A DNA stretch of 64,000 nucleotides from Mangrovimonas aestuarii (GTDB lineage Bacteria; Bacteroidota; Bacteroidia; Flavobacteriales; Flavobacteriaceae). Shown here in pieces: positions 35,689 through 42,811 of this stretch. Each line of letters starts with the position of its first letter. The stretch's first letter is position 1. Made by a program: the position numbers and the translations under genes. The stretch covers positions 434,001 to 498,000 of the forward strand of contig NZ_JARACK010000001.1 of assembly GCF_028767185.1 (NCBI RefSeq). The letters are read 5' to 3'. The notes beneath the pieces are model-generated. The model did not search any database. It had not been told where the DNA came from and was given only the letters and a program-made list of their open reading frames with translations.

Positions 35689-35925
35689 TTAAGATGTTAT
35701 ACGATTTTGGCCTTTGCTTAAATCAACTTTATATTTCGCATAGACATTACTGTTAGCCAAAACCATAAACACTTCATTTTAAACGAGTTGTTCATCGACT
35801 ATATTTTCTAAAAACGCCCATTCACCTGATTTATAGATACTTTCATCAAAAACATAGGAAACTTCATATAAAAATTTAATTGATTTGTAAGGAAACTCTT
35901 TTTCTGTAAGAGTATTTGCTATTAA
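35689..35925 (-). pseudogene. Decayed coding remnant with in-frame stop
   Basis: On the minus strand one frame reads 48 residues of protein-like sequence (LIANTLTEKEFPYKSIKFLY, then EVSYVFDESIYKSGEWAFLE and NIVDEQLV), a TAA at 35779-35781, then in the same frame NEVFMVLANSNVYAKYKVDL, SKGQNRITS and a stop at 35689. There is no ATG at the head; the frame is closed at 35926 just beside the ATG of the oppositely oriented gene at 35942. The composition looks like real protein, so this is probably the C-terminal part of a gene cut by rearrangement and since decayed. The family is not recognised. Confidence 0.5.
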
Positions 35926-35941
35926 CTATAACTAAATTTTT

Positions 35942-36868
35942 ATGAAAACTTTTTACCAAGTCAATTGTTTTTTAGCCTGTTTTATCTTGGCCTCAACTGT
36001 ACTGTATTCATGTCAAAATGAAGATATACAGAATGAGAATACCCTAAATTCTACAGAATCGGACTCGTCTTTATCAACGGTTAACGCCTTAAATGCCATT
36101 GTAAGCACCAATTCTATTCTAGAAGACTATATAGACTGTAGTTCTGTATGTATAGAAGAAGATAGCGAAACCTATTTTGCAATGACAGGATCGGACACAG
36201 GTTCTGCGGGACCTAATTCAAAGTCGGTGAGTTACGAAGCATATAATACGGAAACACAGCTTATCATTAATGTAACTTACACCATTACTAGTGGAAATTC
36301 TAATGCGCAAGCTGATATAACAATAACTATTGATGGTGATGAAGCGGTGATTGAAGATGTTCCTTCTGGGTCAACAGTAAGTCATATGATTGATTTACCA
36401 AGTGACTGGGAGGCTTGTGATGAAATTCCTTTTACTATTTACCAAGAAGGCTTATCCAATCCTATTTCGTTTAACGAAACCTATGCTTTAATAGGTATGT
36501 GCGGAGGTTGCGACGAGAGTTTTGATTATGAAGAACAAGAGGACGGAAGCTATCTTTTCACTTATACAAGTGCTGAAAGTTTAGAAGGAGCCGAGGTTAA
36601 ACTCACCTGCCCTCACATTGTAGATTTCGAAGCATTAGATGGAAAAGTATACTCATTTAATCCAGGAAATGGACAAGGGTCACCAACAGTATTGACCTGG
36701 ACAGGAGATATCGATGCATGTACAGAAATTAGTTTCGCCATATCCTTTACTGCAGACTGTGATCAAAACAACAGCGGTTTTGCTAATGTATTTACAGATT
36801 TTAAGGTAAATGGAGTTTCTAAAAAAGGAGAACTATCCAATATTAAATTTGATTGTTCTGAAGACTAG
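35942..36868 (+). CDS. Lipoprotein of unknown function between tRNA-Asn repeats
   Basis: A 308-residue secreted protein with a lipoprotein signal: MKTFYQVNCFLACFILASTV leads to lipobox LYSC and then QNEDIQNE, an acidic stretch like Bacteroidota surface-export signals. The mature part is acidic, Ser/Thr/Asp-rich and has several Cys (DCSSVCIEE, GMCGGCDE, KLTCPHI, DACTEI), suggesting disulfide-bonded beta domains. No family is recognised. It lies alone between a pseudogene remnant and the partial tRNA-Asn repeat, whose hairpin begins 17 bases after the stop and can act as its terminator. It is probably accessory DNA. Confidence 0.75.
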   Translation: MKTFYQVNCFLACFILASTVLYSCQNEDIQNENTLNSTESDSSLSTVNALNAIVSTNSILEDYIDCSSVCIEEDSETYFAMTGSDTGSAGPNSKSVSYEAYNTETQLIINVTYTITSGNSNAQADITITIDGDEAVIEDVPSGSTVSHMIDLPSDWEACDEIPFTIYQEGLSNPISFNETYALIGMCGGCDESFDYEEQEDGSYLFTYTSAESLEGAEVKLTCPHIVDFEALDGKVYSFNPGNGQGSPTVLTWTGDIDACTEISFAISFTADCDQNNSGFANVFTDFKVNGVSKKGELSNIKFDCSED

Positions 36869-36884
36869 ATTAACCAATATTACA

Positions 36885-36943
36885 AAAATAAAAAAGCCTT
36901 GATTTCTCAAGGCTTTTATTTTGCTCCCCCTCTTGGGCTCGAA
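36885..36943 (-). repeat. Truncated repeat copy: terminator plus 20-base 3' tRNA-Asn fragment
   Basis: 59 bases identical to 38202-38260 (54 of them also to copy 1). The tRNA part, 36924-36943, is the acceptor 3' strand, the T-stem 3' strand and the T-loop; identity stops within the T-arm after TTCGA. This matches the 3' fragment left at the far end of an element integrated by a tyrosine recombinase into a tRNA gene. It cannot fold into a tRNA. Confidence 0.85.
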
Positions 36944-37004
36944 TTAAAGTGGGCTATGACCAGTTATACTTAAATTTGCCTCATTTTATGCCTTTTTATT
37001 TATT

Positions 37005-37083
37005 ATAACCCCATTAAGCCTCCTATATCTAAGAAAAACAACTAAAATTCTTTATAAAAAGCACATCGGAAAGATGGGGTTAT
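37005..37083. repeat. Ten-bp inverted repeat spaced by 59 bases
   Basis: ATAACCCCAT (37005-37014) and ATGGGGTTAT (37074-37083) are perfect reverse complements with similar AT-rich flanks. They could be the ends of a very small non-coding insertion or a pairing element after the gene at 37119. No target-site duplication was identified. Confidence 0.35.
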
Positions 37084-37118
37084 TCAATAAGTTTATTTAT
37101 TGCATTAAACTTAATTTT

Positions 37119-37976
37119 TTAATCAATAATAAATAAGGCATGAAAATGATCAGAACTTAGTTGGGACGCTTCACCTGTCTCTACATTAACCTTAAAAAGG
37201 TCTCCAGAATAATCTGTATAAACTATTTCTTTTGTGCTCTCCACGAAAACAGATTTAATAAAAGGATTTAACTCATTACTAATAAAAGTTTCAACACCAG
37301 TTTCAAGATTAATTTCAACTAATTTATTTTCAATACCGTTATAATAACTTGAGTAGGCTTTAGCAAGCTCCTGAGATACGCATATGTTTTTATAATTAGT
37401 ACTATTTATTTGAGTAGTCTCATATGTATTAAGGTTGAATTTATACAAACCACTATTCGGAGTAGGATAAATTAATTCATTAGTTGACTCAAGAATAACA
37501 ACGTCCGTAGAACCGTCATAGAAATAAAGTTCTGAAATAAAAGTATGAACACCAGTTAATAAGTCCCACTCATGTACGTCGTATATAGCCATATCTCCTA
37601 TCGGTTGACCAAATTCATAAAATTTATTCGAAATATTTGATATTACATTGAGTCCAAATCCATCTAAGAAAATTTCCGAAATACCACTATCCACATCTAT
37701 TCTTACTGTTTTATTATTCTCCCCAGCAAATATTTCGTTAGTCTTTTTAAAATATGAATTCCCCTTAAAAGAAACTTCACCTATATAAATTTCAGAAATC
37801 ACTTCACCGGTCTCTAGATTTAGCTCTTGTAAATATCCTCCCCCTGATTCTTGATTATACACTAATAAACGTTCATCAACTGAATTGGTTTCAATATCAC
37901 TTGAATCGTCTTTAGTGCACGAAATAACTAGCGCAATTGCAAAAAATGGGAATAGTAGTTTCTTAATGATTTTCAT
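37119..37976 (-). CDS. Lipoprotein with beta-propeller-like repeats, function unknown
   Basis: A 285-residue protein with signal MKIIKKLLFPFFAIALVISC and CTKDDSSD after the lipobox, a good match to the K-(D/E)2 surface-export signal of flavobacterial lipoproteins. The mature part has short repeats resembling propeller blades (LLVYNQESGGGYLQELNLETGE, LYKFNLNTYETTQI, KLVEINLETGVETFI, DLFKVNVETGEASQL), each ending in an NxETG turn. There is no recognised domain name. It is alone between the tRNA fragment and tRNA-Asn copy 2, with a leader of about 170 bases if the TAAGTTTG at 38156-38163 is its -7 box. Confidence 0.75.
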   Translation of the reverse strand: MKIIKKLLFPFFAIALVISCTKDDSSDIETNSVDERLLVYNQESGGGYLQELNLETGEVISEIYIGEVSFKGNSYFKKTNEIFAGENNKTVRIDVDSGISEIFLDGFGLNVISNISNKFYEFGQPIGDMAIYDVHEWDLLTGVHTFISELYFYDGSTDVVILESTNELIYPTPNSGLYKFNLNTYETTQINSTNYKNICVSQELAKAYSSYYNGIENKLVEINLETGVETFISNELNPFIKSVFVESTKEIVYTDYSGDLFKVNVETGEASQLSSDHFHALFIID

Positions 37977-38206
37977 TAATTGTTTATTTGGTTGTTATGG
38001 GTGATTGATTACCTTGATAAATTTTTATGATAGACTGTGAAAAGGATACCTTCTTATATTAATTTAGAATAAACCCTGGGTAAACTCAATACCTACACAG
38101 AGGCATATCGTGGAAATCAACATGTGTTTCTGTAAGGTTAAACTGATTTAAAGTTCAAACTTAAATAAAAATGTTTAAAACTGAAGAATTGTTAAGTTGC
38201 TAAAAT

Positions 38207-38322
38207 AAAAAAGCCTTGATTTCTCAAGGCTTTTATTTTGCTCCCCCTCTTGGGCTCGAACCAAGGACCCTCTGATTAACAGTCAGATGCTCTAACCAAC
38301 TGAGCTAAGGAGGAATTTATTT
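38207..38322 (-). repeat. Direct repeat copy 2: terminator + tRNA-Asn + flank (116 bases)
   Basis: Exact duplicate of 35353-35468, 2.85 kb away. The terminator hairpin inside it is at 38209-38234 (11-bp stem, GAAA loop on the minus strand). Confidence 0.93.
38241..38314 (-). tRNA. tRNA-Asn (anticodon GTT), copy 2
   Basis: Identical in all 74 bases to copy 1, with the same terminator after it. A consensus promoter lies just upstream (38337-38367), so this copy is surely expressed and is probably the ancestral site next to rseP. Confidence 0.95.
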
Positions 38323-38336
38323 CTCTTTTGCGGTTG

Positions 38337-38367
38337 CAAATATATACCATATTTCATTCCCCGCAAA
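38337..38367 (-). promoter_or_regulatory. Promoter of tRNA-Asn copy 2
   Basis: On the minus strand TTTG (38364-38367), 19 bases, TATATTTG (38337-38344): full consensus at both boxes. Transcription would start about 15 bases before the mature tRNA. Confidence 0.78.
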
Positions 38368-38383
38368 CTTTTTCTAAAAAATT

Positions 38384-39727
38384 TTAATTAAAAATTGCTT
38401 TAAAAATATCGTTCCCGTTTGCAAACAGCACTAAAGCGATTAAAAGGAAAAATCCAACCATCTGTGCATACTCCATAAATTTATCTCCAGGCTTTCTTCC
38501 AGAAACCATTTCATATAGTAAAAACATTACATGGCCACCGTCTAAGGCTGGAATAGGCAATAAGTTTAAAACCCCTAGCATAATCGATAAAAAGGCTGTA
38601 ATCCCCCAAAATGCCTGCCAGCTCCAAGTATCTGGGAAAATATCATAAATCGCTTTAAATCCTCCAACACCTTTGTAAGCTCCGGTACTTGGATTGAAAA
38701 TCAACTGTAATTGTGTCCAGTAAGAACCTATTTGTTGTTTAAAACGTGCTAGACCAACTCCAACACTTTCTCCGAAGGAATAATTTTTTTCTACAATATT
38801 GAAATATCCTAACTCAGCAAAACGCTGCGGATCGCTAGCTGGGTAAATTCCCAACTTACCATTATTATCTACCTTTAATTGGCGGTTTATTGTTGAGTCA
38901 TCTCTCAATAAAGTAACTGTTACTTCTTGTCCTTTATAACCATCTAAAAGAGTGCTAGCTTGATCGAAATAAGTTAAAGGCTCTCCATTAACTTCCGTAA
39001 TAACATCCCCCGGCTTTAGGTCTACCTCTGTATTCAATGACTCCTCAGCAACTTCAGCAACCATAAACGGAATACGAAGTTGAAACAGCCCCCCTTTTTC
39101 TTTAGCACTACTTAACTGCCCTAAGAAATCCTCAGGAAGCTTAATATCTTCAACTTGTCCGTTTCGTTCTACCTCAACTGTTCTTGCTGCAATTAGCTTA
39201 GAGCGCAACTCAGAGTCACTACTAATAGACTCCCCATTAATAGCTACAACTTTATCGCCGGTTTTAAATCCTAAATCTTGTAACAATGGATTTTCTATCC
39301 AAAAACCTCCCTTTAAGCTATTGGTATCTACATCCATATCTCCATAACCAAAAGCCATAAAAATATAAATAATGGCAGCAAGAATAAAGTTAACAGTAAC
39401 ACCTCCTAGCATAATGATAAGTCTTTGCCAAGCTGGTTTTGAACGGAATTCCCAAGGTTGTGCAGGCTGCGCCATTTGCTCAGTATCCATACTCTCATCA
39501 ATCATTCCTGCTATTTTCACATACCCCCCCAAAGGAAGCCATCCAATTCCGTAAACAGTATCACCTATTTTTTTCTTGAAAAGTGAAAATTTCACATCGA
39601 AGAATAGATAGAACTTCTCCACACGGGTTTTAAAGGCTTTTGCAGGTATGAAATGACCTAACTCATGTAAAACAATAAGTAGGGACAAGCTTAATAAAAA
39701 CTGAGATATTTTAATGACAAACTCCAT
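38384..39727 (-). CDS. rseP: RIP metalloprotease RseP (site-2 protease)
   Basis: A 447-residue inner-membrane zinc protease that cleaves anti-sigma factors and signal-peptide remnants. The first TM helix carries the zinc motif in LLIVLHELGHFIPAK (HExxH). Two PDZ-like domains follow (about 125-215, LQDLGFKTGDKVVAINGESI; and 225-310, VDLKPGDVITEVNGEPLTY). The C-terminal helices hold NLLPIPALDGGHVMFLLYE, with the third zinc ligand Asp in LDGG. Full length. It lies upstream of tRNA-Asn copy 2 with its own -7 box. Confidence 0.95.
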   Translation of the reverse strand: MEFVIKISQFLLSLSLLIVLHELGHFIPAKAFKTRVEKFYLFFDVKFSLFKKKIGDTVYGIGWLPLGGYVKIAGMIDESMDTEQMAQPAQPWEFRSKPAWQRLIIMLGGVTVNFILAAIIYIFMAFGYGDMDVDTNSLKGGFWIENPLLQDLGFKTGDKVVAINGESISSDSELRSKLIAARTVEVERNGQVEDIKLPEDFLGQLSSAKEKGGLFQLRIPFMVAEVAEESLNTEVDLKPGDVITEVNGEPLTYFDQASTLLDGYKGQEVTVTLLRDDSTINRQLKVDNNGKLGIYPASDPQRFAELGYFNIVEKNYSFGESVGVGLARFKQQIGSYWTQLQLIFNPSTGAYKGVGGFKAIYDIFPDTWSWQAFWGITAFLSIMLGVLNLLPIPALDGGHVMFLLYEMVSGRKPGDKFMEYAQMVGFFLLIALVLFANGNDIFKAIFN

Positions 39728-39761
39728 TGTTGTATTTTGGGTATGATTTATTTATAGCACA

Positions 39762-39769
39762 CAAATGTA
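39762..39769 (-). promoter_or_regulatory. Promoter -7 element for rseP
   Basis: Minus-strand TACATTTG, full TAnnTTTG match, 35 bases before the ATG. No TTTG is correctly spaced upstream. Confidence 0.38.
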
Positions 39770-39810
39770 ATGTTTTATGGCTTACTAAAAAAAATGACGC
39801 AAATAATGGA

Positions 39811-41748
39811 CTATTGTTTTAACACCGATTTATGAATCGTTCCTTTATTTGTGCTAATCTTCACAAAATGAAGTCCAGATGAAAGCCCAGAAATATCAAT
39901 TGTTCTAACCTCTTGAGTCCTTAACACTTCTTGCCCTAAAACGTTTAGGATTTGTATATCCTGAATTGAAATATCGTCAGGTTTGGAAACATGCAATTGG
40001 TTATTGGCTGGATTCGGATAAAGCGAAAGCAACATGGCTAGCTCAGGAGAACCGATTCCCAATACTACTGAATTGTTTTTAGAGATAAGATGGAAATCAG
40101 GATCCAATTGCACCTCACTAACGGTAAAGCTTATGGGAACACTCAATGTCTCACCATTGCTGATATTATTGAAGATAACATTCTGTTCTTCGCCATTTGT
40201 ACCTAAAACACGTATGGGCACAGGAGCTTCAAAAAAGTCGACAGAAGGGTCGCTCTGCGTCTGGAATAGATGCAGTGACAAGTTATTACCGTTGGCTTGA
40301 TTCCAATTCAAAGTATAACTGGGGTAGCCTTCATTATATAACCAATCATCAAAAAATTCAGATAAATCTTCCCCACTTGCCGTTTCCATATGAGCAATAT
40401 ACTCAGGTGTTTTAGCATAACCATAGGCTAAATCAGGATCGGCCAAATAGTTTTGCATACCTTGATAAAAATCGGTATCCCCCAATTTATGGCGCAACAT
40501 GTGCAATACCATAGCTCCTTTATTATAACTCAATCGACTACTAAAAATACGACTAACACTAGTAGTGTCCTGATCTGTTAGATACACTGCCCCCCCAGGT
40601 TGTGATGTAATATTATTTACCAGTCCCTGTCTCCAATTTGTAAAAAATTCTTCTCCATCCAATTCCTCAACTACCAATCCAGACAAATAAGTAGCAAAAC
40701 CTTCATTTAACCATATATCCTTCCAGCTTCCACAGGTTATTTTATTCCCAAACCATTGATGGGCTAGCTCATGTGCAATTAGTGAACGGGAAAAACCTCC
40801 CATAAAGGAAACCGTTGTGTGCTCCATTCCACCCCCCCAACCAAATTGGGCATGACCATACTTCTCATCTGCAAAAGGATATTCTTCAAATTGCAAATTA
40901 AAAAAGTCCATAATATCAACTGTAACAGCAGTACTGTTTTGTGCTGTTGTTAGATTTTCAGGATACACGTAGTTTACAATTTCAAACGGATTTCCGTTAT
41001 TAGCTACAGTATGGTTATATACACTATAGTTTGTTATAGCAATAGCCACCAAATAGGCCGGAATTGGGTATTTATGTTTAAAATGTGTTGTAGCGGTTCC
41101 TGTACTTACAGTTTTACTTAGCTCCAATCCATTACTAACGGCAACATATTCATCGCCAAGCGGATCCAATTCTGGAGTAGAGATAAAAACGTCAACACTA
41201 TCTATTTTATCATTTAAATCCTGTTTGCAAGGCCACCATCCCTTTGCCCCATATGGTTCAGAAAGTGTCCAGATAATTGGATGCCCATTATGTTGAGTTT
41301 GCTCAAAAGAACCAAATCCAGAATTTTCAGGATTACCAGAATAAGAAATAGTCAAAGAATCCAATACCCCCTCAGCAATAGTTTCTGGCAAGGTTACGAT
41401 CACCTCATCATTACCAAATTGCGTAAATGCCACAGGAGCGCCCTGTTTAGTCACTTGACTAACTATCATGTTTTCTGTGAGTTCAAATGTTATGCTACTC
41501 AAATCTTCCTTCGCTTCAAAATAGGTGGTTACATCACCGTTGATAGCAGCTACATTAGGATCTATATCAAATTCTAAGCGGTGGTATTTAATATCATAAT
41601 TACCAGTGTTCAAATTGGCTTGGCTTTGTACCATAACCATTGCTTGGTTGGCTTCCGTTCTGGCAATATCCTTTATTTCATCTACTGGTGTTTGGCAAAA
41701 AACAAATTGTAAAGAGAAGATACTTAATAGCGATAATAGTAGTCTCAT
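39811..41748 (-). CDS. Secreted M1-family aminopeptidase with T9SS type A sorting domain
   Basis: A 645-residue zinc metallopeptidase. The start at 41748 (MRLLLSLLSIFSLQFVFCQ) gives a normal signal peptide; a longer frame would run back to 41823. The N-terminal beta domain is followed by the catalytic domain with GWGGGMEHTTV (exopeptidase motif) and SRSLIAHELAHQWFG with the second Glu in KDIWLNEGFATY. The last about 70 residues, LYPNPANNQLHVSKPDDI to a basic end, form the Por-type secretion signal for T9SS export. It probably degrades peptides outside the cell. Divergent from the SCO gene. Confidence 0.93.
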   Translation of the reverse strand: MRLLLSLLSIFSLQFVFCQTPVDEIKDIARTEANQAMVMVQSQANLNTGNYDIKYHRLEFDIDPNVAAINGDVTTYFEAKEDLSSITFELTENMIVSQVTKQGAPVAFTQFGNDEVIVTLPETIAEGVLDSLTISYSGNPENSGFGSFEQTQHNGHPIIWTLSEPYGAKGWWPCKQDLNDKIDSVDVFISTPELDPLGDEYVAVSNGLELSKTVSTGTATTHFKHKYPIPAYLVAIAITNYSVYNHTVANNGNPFEIVNYVYPENLTTAQNSTAVTVDIMDFFNLQFEEYPFADEKYGHAQFGWGGGMEHTTVSFMGGFSRSLIAHELAHQWFGNKITCGSWKDIWLNEGFATYLSGLVVEELDGEEFFTNWRQGLVNNITSQPGGAVYLTDQDTTSVSRIFSSRLSYNKGAMVLHMLRHKLGDTDFYQGMQNYLADPDLAYGYAKTPEYIAHMETASGEDLSEFFDDWLYNEGYPSYTLNWNQANGNNLSLHLFQTQSDPSVDFFEAPVPIRVLGTNGEEQNVIFNNISNGETLSVPISFTVSEVQLDPDFHLISKNNSVVLGIGSPELAMLLSLYPNPANNQLHVSKPDDISIQDIQILNVLGQEVLRTQEVRTIDISGLSSGLHFVKISTNKGTIHKSVLKQ

Positions 41749-41794
41749 AGATCTAATTTTCAGTAAAATTAGAAAAATAAATGGTTTTAATCCG

Positions 41795-41802
41795 TAATTT
41801 TG
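41795..41802 (+). promoter_or_regulatory. Promoter -7 element for the SCO gene
   Basis: TAATTTTG, full TAnnTTTG match, 26 bases before the ATG at 41828, leader about 19 bases. The -33 region is poor. Confidence 0.4.
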
Positions 41803-41827
41803 CAATCGCACTAAAAAAGACAATCAC

Positions 41828-42502
41828 ATGCTTTCTTTTTTTAAGGATTATAAAAGGTTTGCCATTGTATTTGGTATACTTTCAATAATCATCATTTCCA
41901 TCATATACAATGTTCTCGATGTTTATACCCCATTACCTGTTTATCAACCTGCTCAGGTAAGTGCCGAACTTGTTGACAGTACGCTTCAATACAAGCGTAA
42001 ATACCATAAAATTGACGATTTCAGCTTAATTAATCAAAATGGCGACACAGTTACCCAGAATGATTACAAGGACAAGATATATGTAGCCGACTTCTTTTTT
42101 ACTACCTGTCAAACCATTTGTCCAATTATGACCGATCATATGTATCAAATACAAAAGGAGATAAAGAACGATGATGAAGTTATGTTATTATCACATTCGG
42201 TCACTCCGGAAATAGATAGTGTTGCCCAATTAAAGCGTTATGCACTAAAAAAAGGCGTGATTGATGGAAAATGGAACTTAGTTACAGGAGACAGAAAGCA
42301 AATATATGACTTAGCAAGAAAATCGTACTTGGCGGTAAAAACGACCGATTTTGTTGAGCAATACGATATGATCCACACAGAGAATTTTATGCTCATTGAC
42401 AAAAAAAGACAGATTCGTGGCTTTTACGACGGTACCAATAGTGAGGATATTGAGCGTTTACTACATGATATAGAAATTCTTAAACAAGAGTACAAGCAAT
42501 AG
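41828..42502 (+). CDS. SCO1/SenC-family copper chaperone/thioredoxin-like protein
   Basis: A 224-residue membrane-anchored protein with one N-terminal TM (about 12-32) and a thioredoxin fold outside. Copper-binding residues are present: ADFFFTTCQTICPIMTDHM (CxxxC) and the later His in MIHTENFMLIDKKRQIRG. It delivers copper to the CuA site of cytochrome c oxidase or protects thiols. Followed by a terminator and then feoAB, so metal handling genes lie side by side. Confidence 0.92.
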   Translation: MLSFFKDYKRFAIVFGILSIIIISIIYNVLDVYTPLPVYQPAQVSAELVDSTLQYKRKYHKIDDFSLINQNGDTVTQNDYKDKIYVADFFFTTCQTICPIMTDHMYQIQKEIKNDDEVMLLSHSVTPEIDSVAQLKRYALKKGVIDGKWNLVTGDRKQIYDLARKSYLAVKTTDFVEQYDMIHTENFMLIDKKRQIRGFYDGTNSEDIERLLHDIEILKQEYKQ

Positions 42503-42505
42503 TTT

Positions 42506-42536
42506 TTAGGGTGTTATTTTTTTACCCTAATTTTTT
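42506..42536 (+). terminator. Terminator of the SCO gene
   Basis: TTAGGGT (42506-42512) pairs with ACCCTAA (42524-42530), 11-base loop, then six T. It begins four bases after the stop codon. Confidence 0.72.
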
Positions 42537-42540
42537 ACCT

Positions 42541-42548
42541 TACTTTTG
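42541..42548 (+). promoter_or_regulatory. Promoter -7 element for feoAB
   Basis: TACTTTTG matches TAnnTTTG; it lies immediately after the SCO terminator and 27 bases before the feoA start. The -33 position is TTTT. No Fur box could be identified with confidence. Confidence 0.42.
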
Positions 42549-42574
42549 CTTCTTTAAAATCAATCTAAATAAGC

Positions 42575-42811
42575 TTGAAAGTTACATTAGCAGATTTAAA
42601 GCGTGGTGAACAGGCTACCGTCAAAGATGTGTCTTCAGTTCATATCCCATTGAAACTCTTGGAAATGGGATGTTTACCTGGTAATTCGGTAGAATTGGTT
42701 CAGCTAGCACCGTTTCAAGACCCTATGTATCTCAATATTAATGGGACTCATTTGGCCATTAGAAAGGAAACAGCCCAGCACATTATTATAGAAAAGACAG
42801 TTAATGAGTAA
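42575..42811 (+). CDS. feoA: Ferrous iron transport protein FeoA
   Basis: A 78-residue SH3-like cytosolic protein that assists FeoB. The sequence KVTLADLKRGEQATVKDV is the usual FeoA beginning, LLEMGCLPGNSVELVQLAP is the conserved loop, and LAIRKETAQHIIIEK closes the fold. The start codon is TTG; no ATG exists before residue 31, so a weak start must be used. The last eight bases overlap feoB, so translation is coupled. Confidence 0.92.
   Translation: MKVTLADLKRGEQATVKDVSSVHIPLKLLEMGCLPGNSVELVQLAPFQDPMYLNINGTHLAIRKETAQHIIIEKTVNE

Noticed and set aside
36924-36943. A third functional tRNA-Asn
   Set aside because: Only 20 bases of the 3' end exist; D-arm and anticodon arm are absent.
35389-38314. 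CRISPR array or phage from the repeated units
   Set aside because: Repeats are tRNA-derived, only three in number and over 1 kb apart; no cas, integrase or phage structural gene is present.
41749-41823. Longer N-terminus for the M1 peptidase
   Set aside because: It would place a second hydrophobic stretch before a perfect signal peptide and run across the region containing the SCO promoter.
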